Of a stretch of DNA of 64,000 nt, positions 10,557-20,736 are shown one piece after another. Where the stretch lies: contig ML976657.1 in NCBI GenBank assembly GCA_010015655.1, positions 670,264 to 734,263 of the forward strand, written 5' to 3'. This stretch comes from Bimuria novae-zelandiae CBS 107.79 (taxonomy: Eukaryota > Ascomycota > Dothideomycetes > Pleosporales > Didymosphaeriaceae). The notes below the pieces were generated by a model. That model made no database searches, was not told the DNA's origin, and worked only from the letters and a program-made list of their open reading frames with translations. Each line of letters starts with the position of its first letter. Within the stretch, counting starts at the first letter, position 1. A program made the position numbers and the translations under genes.

Positions 10557-12385
10557 TCAAGCTCTTACCTCCTTATCCGCGATCTCAACATGCACGGAAT
10601 CAGGTTCCTTGTCCAGGATCTCATTGGTGTCCGAGGTAGACTCGAACTTCTTTGTCGCGACTTCCCTCCTCCAAAGATATTGCCCTACTAAGAACAAGGT
10701 CAGGTAGGCGCAAACAAGTACTGTATTGACAGTGAAACCCTTCCTCCACTTCGGTCCTTCGAGGATCGGGAACACGGTGATAGGGTAGAAGCTGAAGAAA
10801 GCCCATCCGATCGTCATCATTGCGCCAGTTGTGAAACTGCGTGCTTCATTGTCGTCTTTCATCATCATATTTACCCACGGGAAAAGAATGGGCGTGATAC
10901 AGGATGTCATTCCCAGAAGGTAGTAGGCCAGGACTGTGGCGACGTTAGCGTATAGATCCAGATGGGCTTAAATTGTGGAGACTCACAGTGTAGACCTAGA
11001 GGAATCTCCCAGACCAACAAGCACACGTTGGCGAACAGCAGGATCAGCGCAACAACGGTGAACACAATCCACATAGGGTAGATCATGACCAAGCTTGTGG
11101 CTAAAATACCGGTGACAACAGCGACTCCTTGAACACCTGTTGGGATGAGATTGATCTTCTCGATCGTGTATGTGCCATGATGGTCGGCTTCGTACTTGAG
11201 CCAGATGGCCATCTGTCCACCAACGTACGTAGTGCATTGAAAGCAGACGTAAGTGAGGACTGCGATGTAGAAATGCCAATGAGTAAAGACACGCTTCAGC
11301 ATGCGCTTGCCAATCTTGGCGGACTGTTTAACGCCTTCATTGCTCATGCGTGCGATCGCCAGCTTCTGCTCTTTCTCGGTGAGCCACCACACTTTCGGGC
11401 TTGTCGGTAGCCCGGGGAATAGAAAGAAGCCAGCAATTGCGATAGGTAAGCTGATGCTACCGTCGATGATGAAAAGCCACCGCCAACCTACCAGAAACGT
11501 CAGTGGAGGTTCAGAGATAAAGGGCCCCCAAGACGTACCAGACCGGCCCATCACACCGTTCAGATTCTTGTGCGCAGCCGCTTGCAAGTAGCCGCTGAAC
11601 ATGGCACCGACGTTGCTTGATACGTACCATACACCGGCACGTTTGAATACCTCGTCAGCGCGATACCATGAAGTCAGCAGATAGATGCTGCCAGTTGAGG
11701 CAGGCGTTTCCAAGACACCTGCGCAACTTAGTAGGGAAGCGAGGAAAGATACACAGTTGTCGTACCTAGCAAGAAGCGAAGACCGAAAACCTGCTTGTCA
11801 TTCTGGAGTTTGCTTTGCACGAAAGTCAAGATAGACCAAAGCTGGAAGTTCAGTATGAGCATGCTTATCCAAATCGTATAAGCAATGAAGTGCAAGTACC
11901 CACGGTTTCCATCAGTGGTAGATAGTAGCGGGCAAGCTTCGGACGCGAGATGATCATCATGCTAGGGATCTCGAAGATGAGGTAGCCGATATTATAGAAC
12001 GTCCCAAAGAGTGAGTACCTGGGGTAATCAGCGACATATGCTTGGAAGGGTGCGTGAGAACCTACTGGTTACCCTTGATATGAAGCTCCTCCCTCATGCC
12101 AGACACATAGGCACTGTTGAGGGCGTTTTGATCCAGCCATTTGATGTAAAAGCATAAACAGCACAGTGTGAGTAGGATGCAGTCGAGCTTGCGCAAAAGC
12201 TTCTTTTCCTCCTTGCTGTAGTGGCTGGGATACCAGTCGAAAATGTACATCCAGGCCAAAAGGAGAGACCTCGTGGGCTTCTCCGTCGATGAGCTCACCA
12301 CAATATCGTATGCTCCATCTTTCACAACGACCTGTGGCGGCTTTTGGGCAGTTGACGCGCCCTCAGGGTCGTGCGTTTTCTGCAT
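10557..12385 (-). CDS. MFS transporter, Dal5/anion:cation symporter family
   Basis: Plasma-membrane permease of the allantoate permease (Dal5) type, a family that mostly carries organic anions. Six exons: 12066-12385, 11904-12018, 11841-11766, 11539-11718, 10987-11487 and 10557-10933, joined at GT-AG introns of 47, 62, 47, 51 and 53 bp, giving 522 residues. The conserved order is visible: [19 protein letters not shown] after TM1, [19 protein letters not shown] (TM2), [38 protein letters not shown] (TM6), [16 protein letters not shown] in the loop, then six C-terminal helices ending with [20 protein letters not shown]. About 12 membrane segments; both ends are cytoplasmic. It is divergent from GH88, with 503 bp between the start codons, so co-regulation is likely. 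The substrate is unknown; an acidic oligosaccharide or uronate would fit both the family and the neighbours. Confidence 0.92.
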
Positions 12386-12888
12386 GACTGGAGGGGTACC
12401 AATGAAGGAGAAGACGCGGGTTTGTGGGGGGATCGGCCTGAACCAGCACCCAGGACGAGGAGAGGCATCTTAAGTATTCTGCCTGCATGCAGACCGACAT
12501 TAATGGCCTCTCTTGCAGCTATCGTCATGTAGGCGATGACCAGCAGACAGGATTTGGATCGGGCGCGGCTAGCCCGAACATGGTTTCCCCGCGCTTTCCT
12601 TCCCCAAACGCTAAACCCGACCAAGCAAGGACGACACTCTCGGAGCATTGGCAGCGGCCTGAGGAGCTTTCCTCTCTCCGACATCCACAACACTGCTCCT
12701 GCTATAACGCGTCGGAATCTTGGCCTCGGTCCGCGTCACAGCGATGGGCAATATGGTTTACCCGTTTTGGAATTTGCGGGCGATATGCGACCGTGGCAGA
12801 TGAGGCTGCATCATGATTTCCATATTGCTGCCCTGCAATAAAGTTCACCCTGAGACAGTCGCTTTCTTAGCTGTCCATTCCGCCGAAA
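12386..12888. promoter_or_regulatory. Bidirectional transporter/GH88 promoter
   Basis: Shared 503-bp promoter of two divergent genes. CreA/Mig1-like SYGGRG words occur at 12424-12429 (GTGGGG) and 12587-12592 (CCCCGC, reverse). CGGTCCG at 12727-12733 (CGG and CCG spaced by 1 bp) is a candidate zinc-cluster regulator site. These are short words, so the calls are tentative. Open frames in the region have no family similarity. Confidence 0.45.
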
Positions 12889-14373
12889 ATGACCTTACAA
12901 CACGTTTCGACCGGTTCAAGCGACGAGGATGCTCCTGGTGTAGACTCGAGCCCCCTTACGAGTGCACCGGCGTCCGAGGGTGAATTTCCTGAGGAGAACG
13001 GCTCCACGATTCCCCTTCCAGTACTTCCGGAACTTTTCGCAGAGAACATAACAGCGAAAGCCCTTCGGACCGCCCAAATTGCGCTGAAAGCCCTCCCAAA
13101 CTTCTTCCCAGAGTACGTACCCCAAGAGGTTAGCCATGACGGGAGTTACACTCTACGAGAGGCCGAATTCTGGACTTGCGGCTTCTTCCCAGGCGTCTTG
13201 TACACAATACTGGAACGAGCTGTCCGTTTCCCACAGACCCTGAATCTACCACCTGAGATCAACCTCATGCAGTTCCGCGAACAGCTTTTGACGTTGTGCC
13301 GTGCGTGGGTAGAACCTTTGTACGCCATGGACAAGCGCACCGACACACACGATATCGGCTTCATCATTATGCCAGCGCTTCAAGCGGACTGGGAGCTTTT
13401 TGGCAACAGGAGGAGTCTAGATTCCATTGCTCGCGCCGCGAGGAGTCTCGCCTCGCGATATGTGCCCTCTGCAAGAGCCATACGAAGCTGGGATCTTCTC
13501 AAGAAAAAGGATATCGAGATACTAGATCAGGCACGCAACATGATCGTCATCATCGACAGCGTGTGTAATCTTGACCTCCTGTATTACGCTTCACACCATT
13601 TGCAAGAGCCAGCTTTGGCGGAAATGGCAACTGCCCACGCAGAAACATTGCTGAAATCTCATCTACGCCCCGAGAAAACCAGCGCATCACACGGATCAAA
13701 TGTCTGCTACACCGGTCAATGGTATTCGACTTGTCACGTCGCAAACATCGACCCAAAAAGTGGCGCGCTTAAACGTCGACTTACTGCCCAGGGATACTCC
13801 CACGAATCCAGTTGGGCGCGTGGACAGGCATGGGGTATTTTGGGTTATGCTCAGACATACATGTCCACCAAGGATCAACGCTTTCTCGAAGCGTCCTGTG
13901 GTCTGGCCGAATACTTCCTTTACAGACTCGAGACTGCTCCTACTTGTGTCATTCATGGTCGCTACGTGCCACTCTGGGATTTCGATGCGCCAGTTGACGA
14001 CCCGGGCAACATCATTCGCGATTCAAGTGCGGGTGTAATCGCAGCCAATGGAATGCTCCTCCTATCACAGGCTTTGGCGGGCTTTGGACAAGGCCTGCTT
14101 GCATCTCGTTTCCGCGGAGCTGCCATGGTCATAGTGCGAGATACCCTCTCTTTCGCCCTTGCACCGGAAAAGGCAAAACTGACTTGGGCATCTAATGGTT
14201 ACATCAGCGCTGAAGACGAGGCGCCCGGTCACAAATTCGAAGGTATATTGAAGTACGGCACGGCGAACAACAACGAGCAGGCGCGTAAAAGATACGCAAA
14301 TCACGGGTTGGTATACGGTGACTACTATCTCGTCCAGTTTGGCAATCGCTTGATGAAGATGGGACTGGTTTAG
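12889..14373 (+). CDS. GH88 unsaturated glucuronyl hydrolase
   Basis: Hydrolase that removes the 4,5-unsaturated uronic acid which polysaccharide lyases leave at the non-reducing end of oligosaccharides. Single exon, 494 residues. The GH88 pattern is clear: EAEFWTCGFFPGVLYTILER (about 91-110), TDTHDIGFIIMP with catalytic-type Asp at about 155, IIDSVCNLDLLYYAS with Asp at about 223, SHESSWARGQAWGILGYAQT, VPLWDFDAP, RDSSAGVIAANGML and, at the C-terminus, HGLVYGDYYLVQF. The two Asp correspond in spacing and context to the pair described for Bacillus UGL. WARGQAW and the YGDYY ending favour GH88 over GH105. No signal peptide, so it acts in the cytosol on imported sugar; this needs a transporter, and one is divergently transcribed next door. 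Its stop lies 57 bp from the convergent regulator 2. I see no lyase gene in the block. Confidence 0.93.
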   Translation: MTLQHVSTGSSDEDAPGVDSSPLTSAPASEGEFPEENGSTIPLPVLPELFAENITAKALRTAQIALKALPNFFPEYVPQEVSHDGSYTLREAEFWTCGFFPGVLYTILERAVRFPQTLNLPPEINLMQFREQLLTLCRAWVEPLYAMDKRTDTHDIGFIIMPALQADWELFGNRRSLDSIARAARSLASRYVPSARAIRSWDLLKKKDIEILDQARNMIVIIDSVCNLDLLYYASHHLQEPALAEMATAHAETLLKSHLRPEKTSASHGSNVCYTGQWYSTCHVANIDPKSGALKRRLTAQGYSHESSWARGQAWGILGYAQTYMSTKDQRFLEASCGLAEYFLYRLETAPTCVIHGRYVPLWDFDAPVDDPGNIIRDSSAGVIAANGMLLLSQALAGFGQGLLASRFRGAAMVIVRDTLSFALAPEKAKLTWASNGYISAEDEAPGHKFEGILKYGTANNNEQARKRYANHGLVYGDYYLVQFGNRLMKMGLV

Positions 14374-14430
14374 AGTATGCAGCGCCGATGCGATACCAAC
14401 TTCGCCACCACTATCAGCTTAGACAATACA

Positions 14431-17025
14431 TCAAAACATTCCAGTGTCCATCTCATTGGCAAACAAACTGCCATCGTCGAAGGCGATTATCCGATCCATG
14501 TTAATGAATTGCTGATCCAGCATCATCTGGGGCAGAGTGTCGTAGTGTGCATCAAAACCGTCGACATTCGGCATATTCATGCCCACTGCGGTCAAGTTAG
14601 CCGCACTTAATGGCGTCTGAGATTGCGGCATCGGCCACTCTGCTGAGCTTGCTGTCAACGTCTGCGCCCTATTGCGCAAAGGCGCTTTCTTTGTCATATT
14701 TGCTTGTCGCCGCCCGAGAGGATCGCGGTCGCCGTCGGATGAATGGTTGATGTCGTTCGTATACTCCCCGACTTGTATATCAAACTTGGCGTCTCTAGCA
14801 CAAGAGATGTATAAGTCCCTCAAGCGGGAGGCATATTTACTCGATAGATTCTGACCGTTGAGAGACATGCCAGCAAGACCAGACCATCGTTTCGCCATTT
14901 CCTCAAGACTTTGCACCAAGCTCCAAAACTCATTAGACAATTCGTTCCCAGAAACGCAATGCCAGTGGACGAGAAACATCCTTGCTGCAATGAAGACACA
15001 AAAGGCGAACTGGCTCGCAATTGGGGATCCTTGCGGCGAATTGGCCAGGTACCTTTTCGTAATAGTGGCGATTTCGATACACGCCGAGTAGCACGCCTCA
15101 GTCGAACAACCACTTGGCAGTCGACTCCTGAACGGCCAATGAACCGGAGGATACGCAATCAGTTGATGTAGTAGGATCATGCTCGCGTTGTGCGTTACGT
15201 GCGCCAGCGTGAGATTTGGATCCATCAATGGAACAGGGCGTGTCATGTTTGGATTGCTCCCCCATTTCTGGGGAAGCAACATCTTCCAATGCACTAGTCG
15301 TAAGTCTAGCTCTTTGAACCTCGTTAACCATGACGAGATCTCTTGCTGGTCGCGCATGTCAATCTTTTGCTGCAGGAAATAGGTCACAACGCGCGACATG
15401 GACTCCGTGGCTTCGATACGATACGCGAATGCGCCAACATTAGACATGTCCGCCGTTGAGTCTTGTCGCGCCTGCATATCGGCTTTCGCGCTCACATTGG
15501 CGTTGGACTTTGACGTAGGACCGTTATCTTCAACAAAGAAGCCAATTGGGTACCCGATTCGACCCGCTGATTTGTCCCATATGCCAAAGTATGGTGTAAT
15601 GACGGGCTGCTCCTTCCGCCAAAGGTGGCCGTCACAGGGTAGCCGACGATGTACATCGGCAGACGTCAGACTCGTGTTCCAGCACATCGTCACGGAACAA
15701 AACCTGTCTAGGTTGAAGACGTTCCAGAAGATGCGCCGCCGTTCTTCCAGCTCCGTCCAGTCCAATGTACTATGGAGGAGTTCGTATGGCTGACAAAGTG
15801 GTCGATAGTCGCTGTCTTCGCACTCTTGCGCCAACCGGCTGTATTCGACTGTCCGCGTGAGCGAGCCTATGATGGACCATGCTTTTGCTGCATTTCCGTC
15901 GCCGATCTACGTGGTAGTTAGATTTCAGCTCTATCGCTTTGGATTTACACAACGTCACATCGAAGAATTGCACTCCATTACTTCACCTTCGGCAAAGCAA
16001 TCGACTCAGAAAAACGGCATCTCAAAGTACTTACGTCGGTATAGGCTAGAATGATTAGCGCCTGTAGGTTCTCCAGACATACATGGTCCATTGCGGTCGC
16101 AGCCACCTTTCTTCTTGTTGTTGCATCCGCCTGCGAGCCCGCATTAGGTACAAACCTAGACGCTGCAACAACCATGGCCTGGATGAGACTAGTGAGCTGC
16201 GCAGATTCATTTTCGTTTTCTAGTCGCCGCCGAAACCGCCCTTCGTGTATCATGGGAATCCATGGGTGAACATGCCGAAAGTACGCAGTAATGACGGCTT
16301 TCACAAATGCCAGGTCAAACATCGACGCAAAATCTTCGTTTCCGAGATTTCCTGCTTTACGGTGGCTAAAATCACTTGTCACTGCAATTTTTCTCTAGAT
16401 ATCCCTTGCAGACGTACCTTGAGTTCTGTCTTATACCATTATCTTCACCGCTTTGAAGACGCCTTCGTTTCCAGCTCCGCTCCACATGCTCCGCAGATGA
16501 ACAATGAGATGAAGAGTTCCCATCTGCTCCATCAACCAACTTAGGAAGTTCTCTTGCAAGCACGCCCAGTATCTCCTGCGCAGCAGAGCTCTGCGACTTG
16601 ACACTTGCATCGGTGTGAAAAGATTTGCAGTACTCGCCCTGTTCTCTGACTTGATCTTCGAGAGATTCTGGAAATCATTAGCCAACGAACCGTGCCCGGA
16701 GAATGTGTTGCAGTACCAAGCCTCCGGTGCAAATTCTCTATAGCCCCAGTCTTGATTCCGGGTTTCGTCCTCTTCGTCTCGTAGAGACATTCCACTCCTG
16801 CCACAGCATCAGATCTTTGCATATTCACAAGTCAGTGGCATAATTCGCACCAGTTTTTCTACAATGTGCGCATGACGGTTTGTCTCGCGAGCACCGCAAC
16901 TTTGCTTTCCGGCAACTGTTGCACGCGACATCGAGACTAGCCTTAGGCGCTGACTTCTCGGTGCTCTCACCGGTGTAGCTTGGATCTATTGCATTAGGAC
17001 TACTTTCTGATTCATGGGTGGACAT
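14431..17025 (-). CDS. Zn(II)2Cys6 transcription factor 2 of the catabolic cluster
   Basis: Second zinc-cluster regulator, 770 residues from five exons: 16851-17025, 16717-16797, 16418-16667, 16035-16365 and 14431-15906 (introns of 53, 49, 52 and 128 bp). The zinc cluster CNSCRKAKLRCSRDKPSCAH has cysteines at about 35, 38, 45, 52, 55 and 62; the first intron falls inside the motif, before the sixth cysteine (VECLYETKRTKPG). A linker helix (IENLHRRLESLEDQVREQ, about 80-97) is a likely dimerisation coiled coil. The regulatory domain starts around residue 185 (VKAVITAYFRHVHPWIPMIH) and includes the usual TRTVEYSRLAQECED and LEERRRIFWNVFNLDRFCSV. The ends of all introns fit GT-AG. The upstream region carries CreA-like sites and CGG words. 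Which genes it controls is inferred only from position. Confidence 0.9.
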
Positions 17026-17416
17026 TGGCGGCTGGAGGAGATATCTGGTCTTTCATGTGGAGGTCACTGTAATTATGGTGCGATCCCCCCAGCATTAGTC
17101 CGAAGGCCGAGGAAATTGCTCCGACGGCCGAGAGGCTGGGGATGCGGGGTACCCCACACTCACAGAGGAAGGCTCTCGCGTAAGGCAGAAGTGGGCAAAG
17201 GCCAGAGTTTCTATAGCAGGAAAATGTGATAAGTAACCCTAGGATAGATAGTAAAAGAGCTAAACTTCGGTTGCTAACGTGGTTGTGCATAGCCAGCTTT
17301 CAGCGTCACGCAAGAGGAAGGCTAGCTCTATCACCCAGGCAAGGATTCACACAAGCTTCGAAACTGTACTGATATTGCATCATCTACTATCATACGGACT
17401 ATGTACAAAAAACTCG
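17026..17416. promoter_or_regulatory. Regulator 2 promoter with CreA-like boxes and paired CCG words
   Basis: These 391 bp between regulator 2 and the GH2 stop hold a dense set of short motifs. TCCGAAGGCCGAG (17099-17111) and TCCGACGGCCGAG (17120-17132) are near-identical direct copies 21 bp apart. Three SYGGRG (CreA/Mig1) words follow: CTGGGG 17136-17141, GCGGGG 17144-17149 and CCCCAC (reverse) 17152-17157. The last two overlap the perfect palindrome GGGGTACCCC (17146-17155). All are 75-135 bp upstream of the start codon. CreA is known to act best through closely spaced site pairs, so glucose repression of the regulator is plausible but unproven. Confidence 0.5.
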
Positions 17417-20032
17417 TCATCCTGCCTGTACAGTCACTTCGCCCCCCGTTAAGCCATTCGATGAAGCCGAAACCTTGATGCTGCCCGAAGAGCCTGGCTT
17501 GGAACGTACGATAGCAAGTGCAAGACCGCTGAATGCCTTGCGAGTGGTAGATGGGAAAGCCACCATGTCCGTTGGGTCACCGTTGTCCGTCGACACAATC
17601 TCGCCAGGCCCGCTGACCGAAAAGCTGATGCTGTTACTCGCTTCGGGAACCACTTCACCATCCTCGTCTTGCACGGCAATTGTGATAAACGAAAGGTCGT
17701 AGCCATCGTTACTGATGGTCGTGCGATCGGCAGTTACATTGAGCTTCGCTGCGCTTCCAGCTGTCTTCCTCGCGTCTTCAGCCCATTTCTCGCCGTTCTT
17801 GTAGGCGACGACAATAATTTCTCCAGGCGTGTAGGTCACGTTGTCCCATCGCAAACGATACGAGGACTTTTCGGTCTTCTTACGACCAGCTGACTTGCCG
17901 TTGATAAAGAGCTCAGCTTCGTCCCCCGATGTGAAGACGTGGACAGGGGTGACCTGTCCAGTCCGGTTAGGCCACGTCCAGTGCGGTAGGAGGTGCGCCA
18001 CAGGGACCTCCGGTCGCCAGCGTGCCTGGTAGAGCCAAAAGCGGTCCTTCTTGAAACCCGCTAGATCGATGATGCCAAAATACGAGCTGCGGCTCTGAGT
18101 GTCGTAGGGAGTCGGCTCTCCGATGTAGTCCCAACCGGTCCACACAAATTCGCCGGCAACGTATGGAAAGTTGTCCTGCTGTTCGAAGACCTTGTCGGGT
18201 GAAGCGGCCCAGCTAGGATGATAGAGCTCGTAGGAACTAACATATTGTTTAGCGTTATCCTCACTGCCGGCACCTCCGACGATGGCCGTCTTATTGGGCG
18301 TAACCGGGAATAAGTATGTTCCGCGTGAGCTGACAGTCGACGCAGTCTCGGATCCCCAGATCATCTTATTCGGAAAAGCGTTGTGCCAGGTAGGGTATGT
18401 TGACGTCCAGCTGTTACCCTTACCCTCGCCCTGGTAGTTCAAGCCAATGATCTCTAGGACTTTGGCTAGTTCGGTGGTTGGTCCGGCATTGTTCAGGCCG
18501 GCGGTGGACTGGCGCGTTCCGTCTTCCTGACGCGCGATATCTTGCAACTCTTTGCCAATTGTCGCACCTGCAGCGCTCGATTGGTCGGGCATCTCATTGC
18601 CGATGCTCCAAGCAATGATAGAAGGATGATTCCGTTCGCGACGAACATATGAGCGCATATCGGCCTCGTGCCACTCGTCCCAGAGTAGGTGGTAGTCGTT
18701 CACGACCTTTTGTGTCTTCCACGTGTCGAATGTCTCGCCCATGACCATGATGCCGTATCGATCAGCCAAATCTAGGAGCTCTGGTGCGGGCATGTTGTGG
18801 GATGTACGGAGTGCGTTGGTGCCCATCTCTAAGAGCATTTCCAGCTGACGCTCGGCTGCGCGTACATTGAAGGCAGCCCCTAGAGAGCCGAGGTCATGGT
18901 GGTTGCACACACCCTGCACATATACCGGTTCGCCGTTGACCAGTAGGCCTTTGGTTCCATCATAGCCAATAGTGCGAACGCCAAAGCGGGTTTCGTACTG
19001 ATCAACCGTACCGTTTGCGCCGGTAGACAAAGTTGAGATGGCAACATACTGGTTGGGAGTTTGTGTTGGAGGCGGTCCCCAAAGCTTGGGATTGGTGAGC
19101 GCAACTGTACTGTTCAGAACCTGCTTTGTACCGCCCGCCACGCTGATCGACAAGCTATCAAACCTGGCCTTAGTTGAGCCTACGGCCTTTCCGGTGGCTG
19201 CATCGAGTTCGTAGATTTCGGTGATCAGATCGACCTTCTTGCTGCTGTTGGAGTTGTTCTCGACGATGACGTTCAAGTCCACCGTGGCTTGCTCAGCACT
19301 GACCGAGGGGGTTGTGACCTTTGTGCCATACTGCGCGATGTGGATCGCGTTGCTCTTTATCAGCCAGACATTTCTGTAAAGCCCAGCACCTGGGTACCAG
19401 CGCGAAGAGTTGGGAGCGTTCTCTAAGCGAATAGCGAGAAAGTTCTTTCCAGATTTGGCGTACGGCGTAAGATCCAAACGGAATGAGTTGTATCCATACG
19501 GCCAGCCACCAACGAGGATCCCGTTCAGCCAGACACTCGCATATGACATGGCTCCGTCAATGTCCAGATAGAGCTGCTTCCCGGACTTGACATCCTCAGA
19601 CTCAAGAGCGATCGTCTTGCGGTACCACCCTACTCCATTGTAGGGCAATTTTCCTTCAGAGCCAGACACTCCGGGTGCACCGAAAGGGCCCTTGATAGCC
19701 CAGTCATGTGGGAGATTCACAGGGTCCCATTCGCTGTCGTCGAAAGAGCTTTGAACATACTCAACATCGCTACCGGGTGGAGTTCCAGAAGGACGCTGGT
19801 ACTTTTCCCTGGTGATGAAGTCGTTGGATGAGGGAAGTATCCATTGTTTGAGAGCGGCATAAGAGAGCGAATCCGGGTTGCTAGTGAATCGGGAGAAGCG
19901 CCATCCAGCATTGAGACTCGTTCGCTCGCGAGGCGACTCTGCAACCGCGCCCCCAAATACCGCGACAAACAGTAGACCAAAGAGAAGCATTGCAGACGGC
20001 CTGTCCGACCTCCAGTACAGAGACACCATCAT
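17417..20032 (-). CDS. Secreted GH2 glycosidase (beta-galactosidase-like)
   Basis: Extracellular glycoside hydrolase family 2 enzyme, most like fungal and bacterial beta-galactosidases; beta-glucuronidase or related activity is not excluded. Single exon, 871 residues from the ATG at 20032. Residues 1-31 form a signal peptide (core LLFGLLFVAVFGGAVA). The order is a sugar-binding jelly roll (WDPVNLPHDWAIKGPFG, VGWYRKT, WYPGAGLYRNVWL), an Ig-like domain, a TIM barrel, a DUF4982-type domain and a C-terminal Ig-like domain. The acid/base is Glu480 in AWSIGNEMPDQ and the likely nucleophile Glu562 in MIWGSETAST. The frame is open further upstream, but only through TTG; a TATA-like TTTATAAG at 20103-20110 also supports a start at 20032 or 20029. 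An internal ATG at 19990 would give a shorter signal peptide. Several NxS/T sites fit secretion. It is the last gene before the AT-rich border. Confidence 0.93.
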   Translation of the reverse strand: MMVSLYWRSDRPSAMLLFGLLFVAVFGGAVAESPRERTSLNAGWRFSRFTSNPDSLSYAALKQWILPSSNDFITREKYQRPSGTPPGSDVEYVQSSFDDSEWDPVNLPHDWAIKGPFGAPGVSGSEGKLPYNGVGWYRKTIALESEDVKSGKQLYLDIDGAMSYASVWLNGILVGGWPYGYNSFRLDLTPYAKSGKNFLAIRLENAPNSSRWYPGAGLYRNVWLIKSNAIHIAQYGTKVTTPSVSAEQATVDLNVIVENNSNSSKKVDLITEIYELDAATGKAVGSTKARFDSLSISVAGGTKQVLNSTVALTNPKLWGPPPTQTPNQYVAISTLSTGANGTVDQYETRFGVRTIGYDGTKGLLVNGEPVYVQGVCNHHDLGSLGAAFNVRAAERQLEMLLEMGTNALRTSHNMPAPELLDLADRYGIMVMGETFDTWKTQKVVNDYHLLWDEWHEADMRSYVRRERNHPSIIAWSIGNEMPDQSSAAGATIGKELQDIARQEDGTRQSTAGLNNAGPTTELAKVLEIIGLNYQGEGKGNSWTSTYPTWHNAFPNKMIWGSETASTVSSRGTYLFPVTPNKTAIVGGAGSEDNAKQYVSSYELYHPSWAASPDKVFEQQDNFPYVAGEFVWTGWDYIGEPTPYDTQSRSSYFGIIDLAGFKKDRFWLYQARWRPEVPVAHLLPHWTWPNRTGQVTPVHVFTSGDEAELFINGKSAGRKKTEKSSYRLRWDNVTYTPGEIIVVAYKNGEKWAEDARKTAGSAAKLNVTADRTTISNDGYDLSFITIAVQDEDGEVVPEASNSISFSVSGPGEIVSTDNGDPTDMVAFPSTTRKAFSGLALAIVRSKPGSSGSIKVSASSNGLTGGEVTVQAG

Positions 20033-20734
20033 TCGTCGATGGCCAGGTAGTGAACTGCTCCACGCGCTTGACCCGGCGACCAAGTACGTACTATCGCGCA
20101 GCCTTATAAACAAACCTTCTGCTATACTTCTCCGGCCCTATAGTGCCATATCACTGTCTACAACGTACGAATCACTTCGGTGCATTGTGACTCCGACGGA
20201 CCCCGGCCTCCCATCATTCGCACATCCGCCTGCCTTCCCCTTAGAATTCCAACAACCCACACCGTCCCACTATCGCCATGCCAAACCACGATGTACCTTC
20301 CCAAACACCATTTCCACCTCTTGGTTCGCACCGTTCATTGGCGGGCCTCTTTAGCTCGCAGCGACAAGGCTCGGCAGCGGGTCCCAACGCAATATAGAGA
20401 CGCGCGCATCGGAAGAAATTCTTCGGGAAATAGTCCGGTACTAGTCTGTTTGGTGCTGGTGCTGGTGTTGATTGCCCGGGCAGGCGTGGGAAAGTGGTGA
20501 GCGCGTCGGCCCGGCATGGGTGATGCGAGGTACTTAGCCGATAAATATGGGGCCCGCTTGGTCAATGTAACGCGGGGTCACACGCTATGAAGGGGTAATT
20601 AGGGCGTCACATGGGAGCGGATAGAGGGTAGTCTTCCATTTGAGGTAATTGAGCCCTTTATGAACCGAGTCGGCCCCGGAGTTCAACGGTCGTGACTTGA
20701 GACGTATCTTGAATTTGGAAATTAAGCTAGCGCA
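20033..20734. promoter_or_regulatory. GH2 promoter, up to the isochore border
   Basis: About 700 bp of ordinary base composition without a gene. It holds a TATA-like box on the minus strand (20103-20110), TCCGACGGAC at 20192-20201 (identical to a word upstream of regulator 1) and CGGCCCG at 20507-20513. It ends where a TIR transposon and saturated RIP begin. Confidence 0.5.
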
Positions 20735-20736
20735 TA

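Noticed and set aside
17417..20113. A longer GH2 protein starting at 20113
   Set aside because: The frame there begins with TTG, not ATG, and it lies upstream of the TATA-like box. The ATG at 20032 gives a proper signal peptide.
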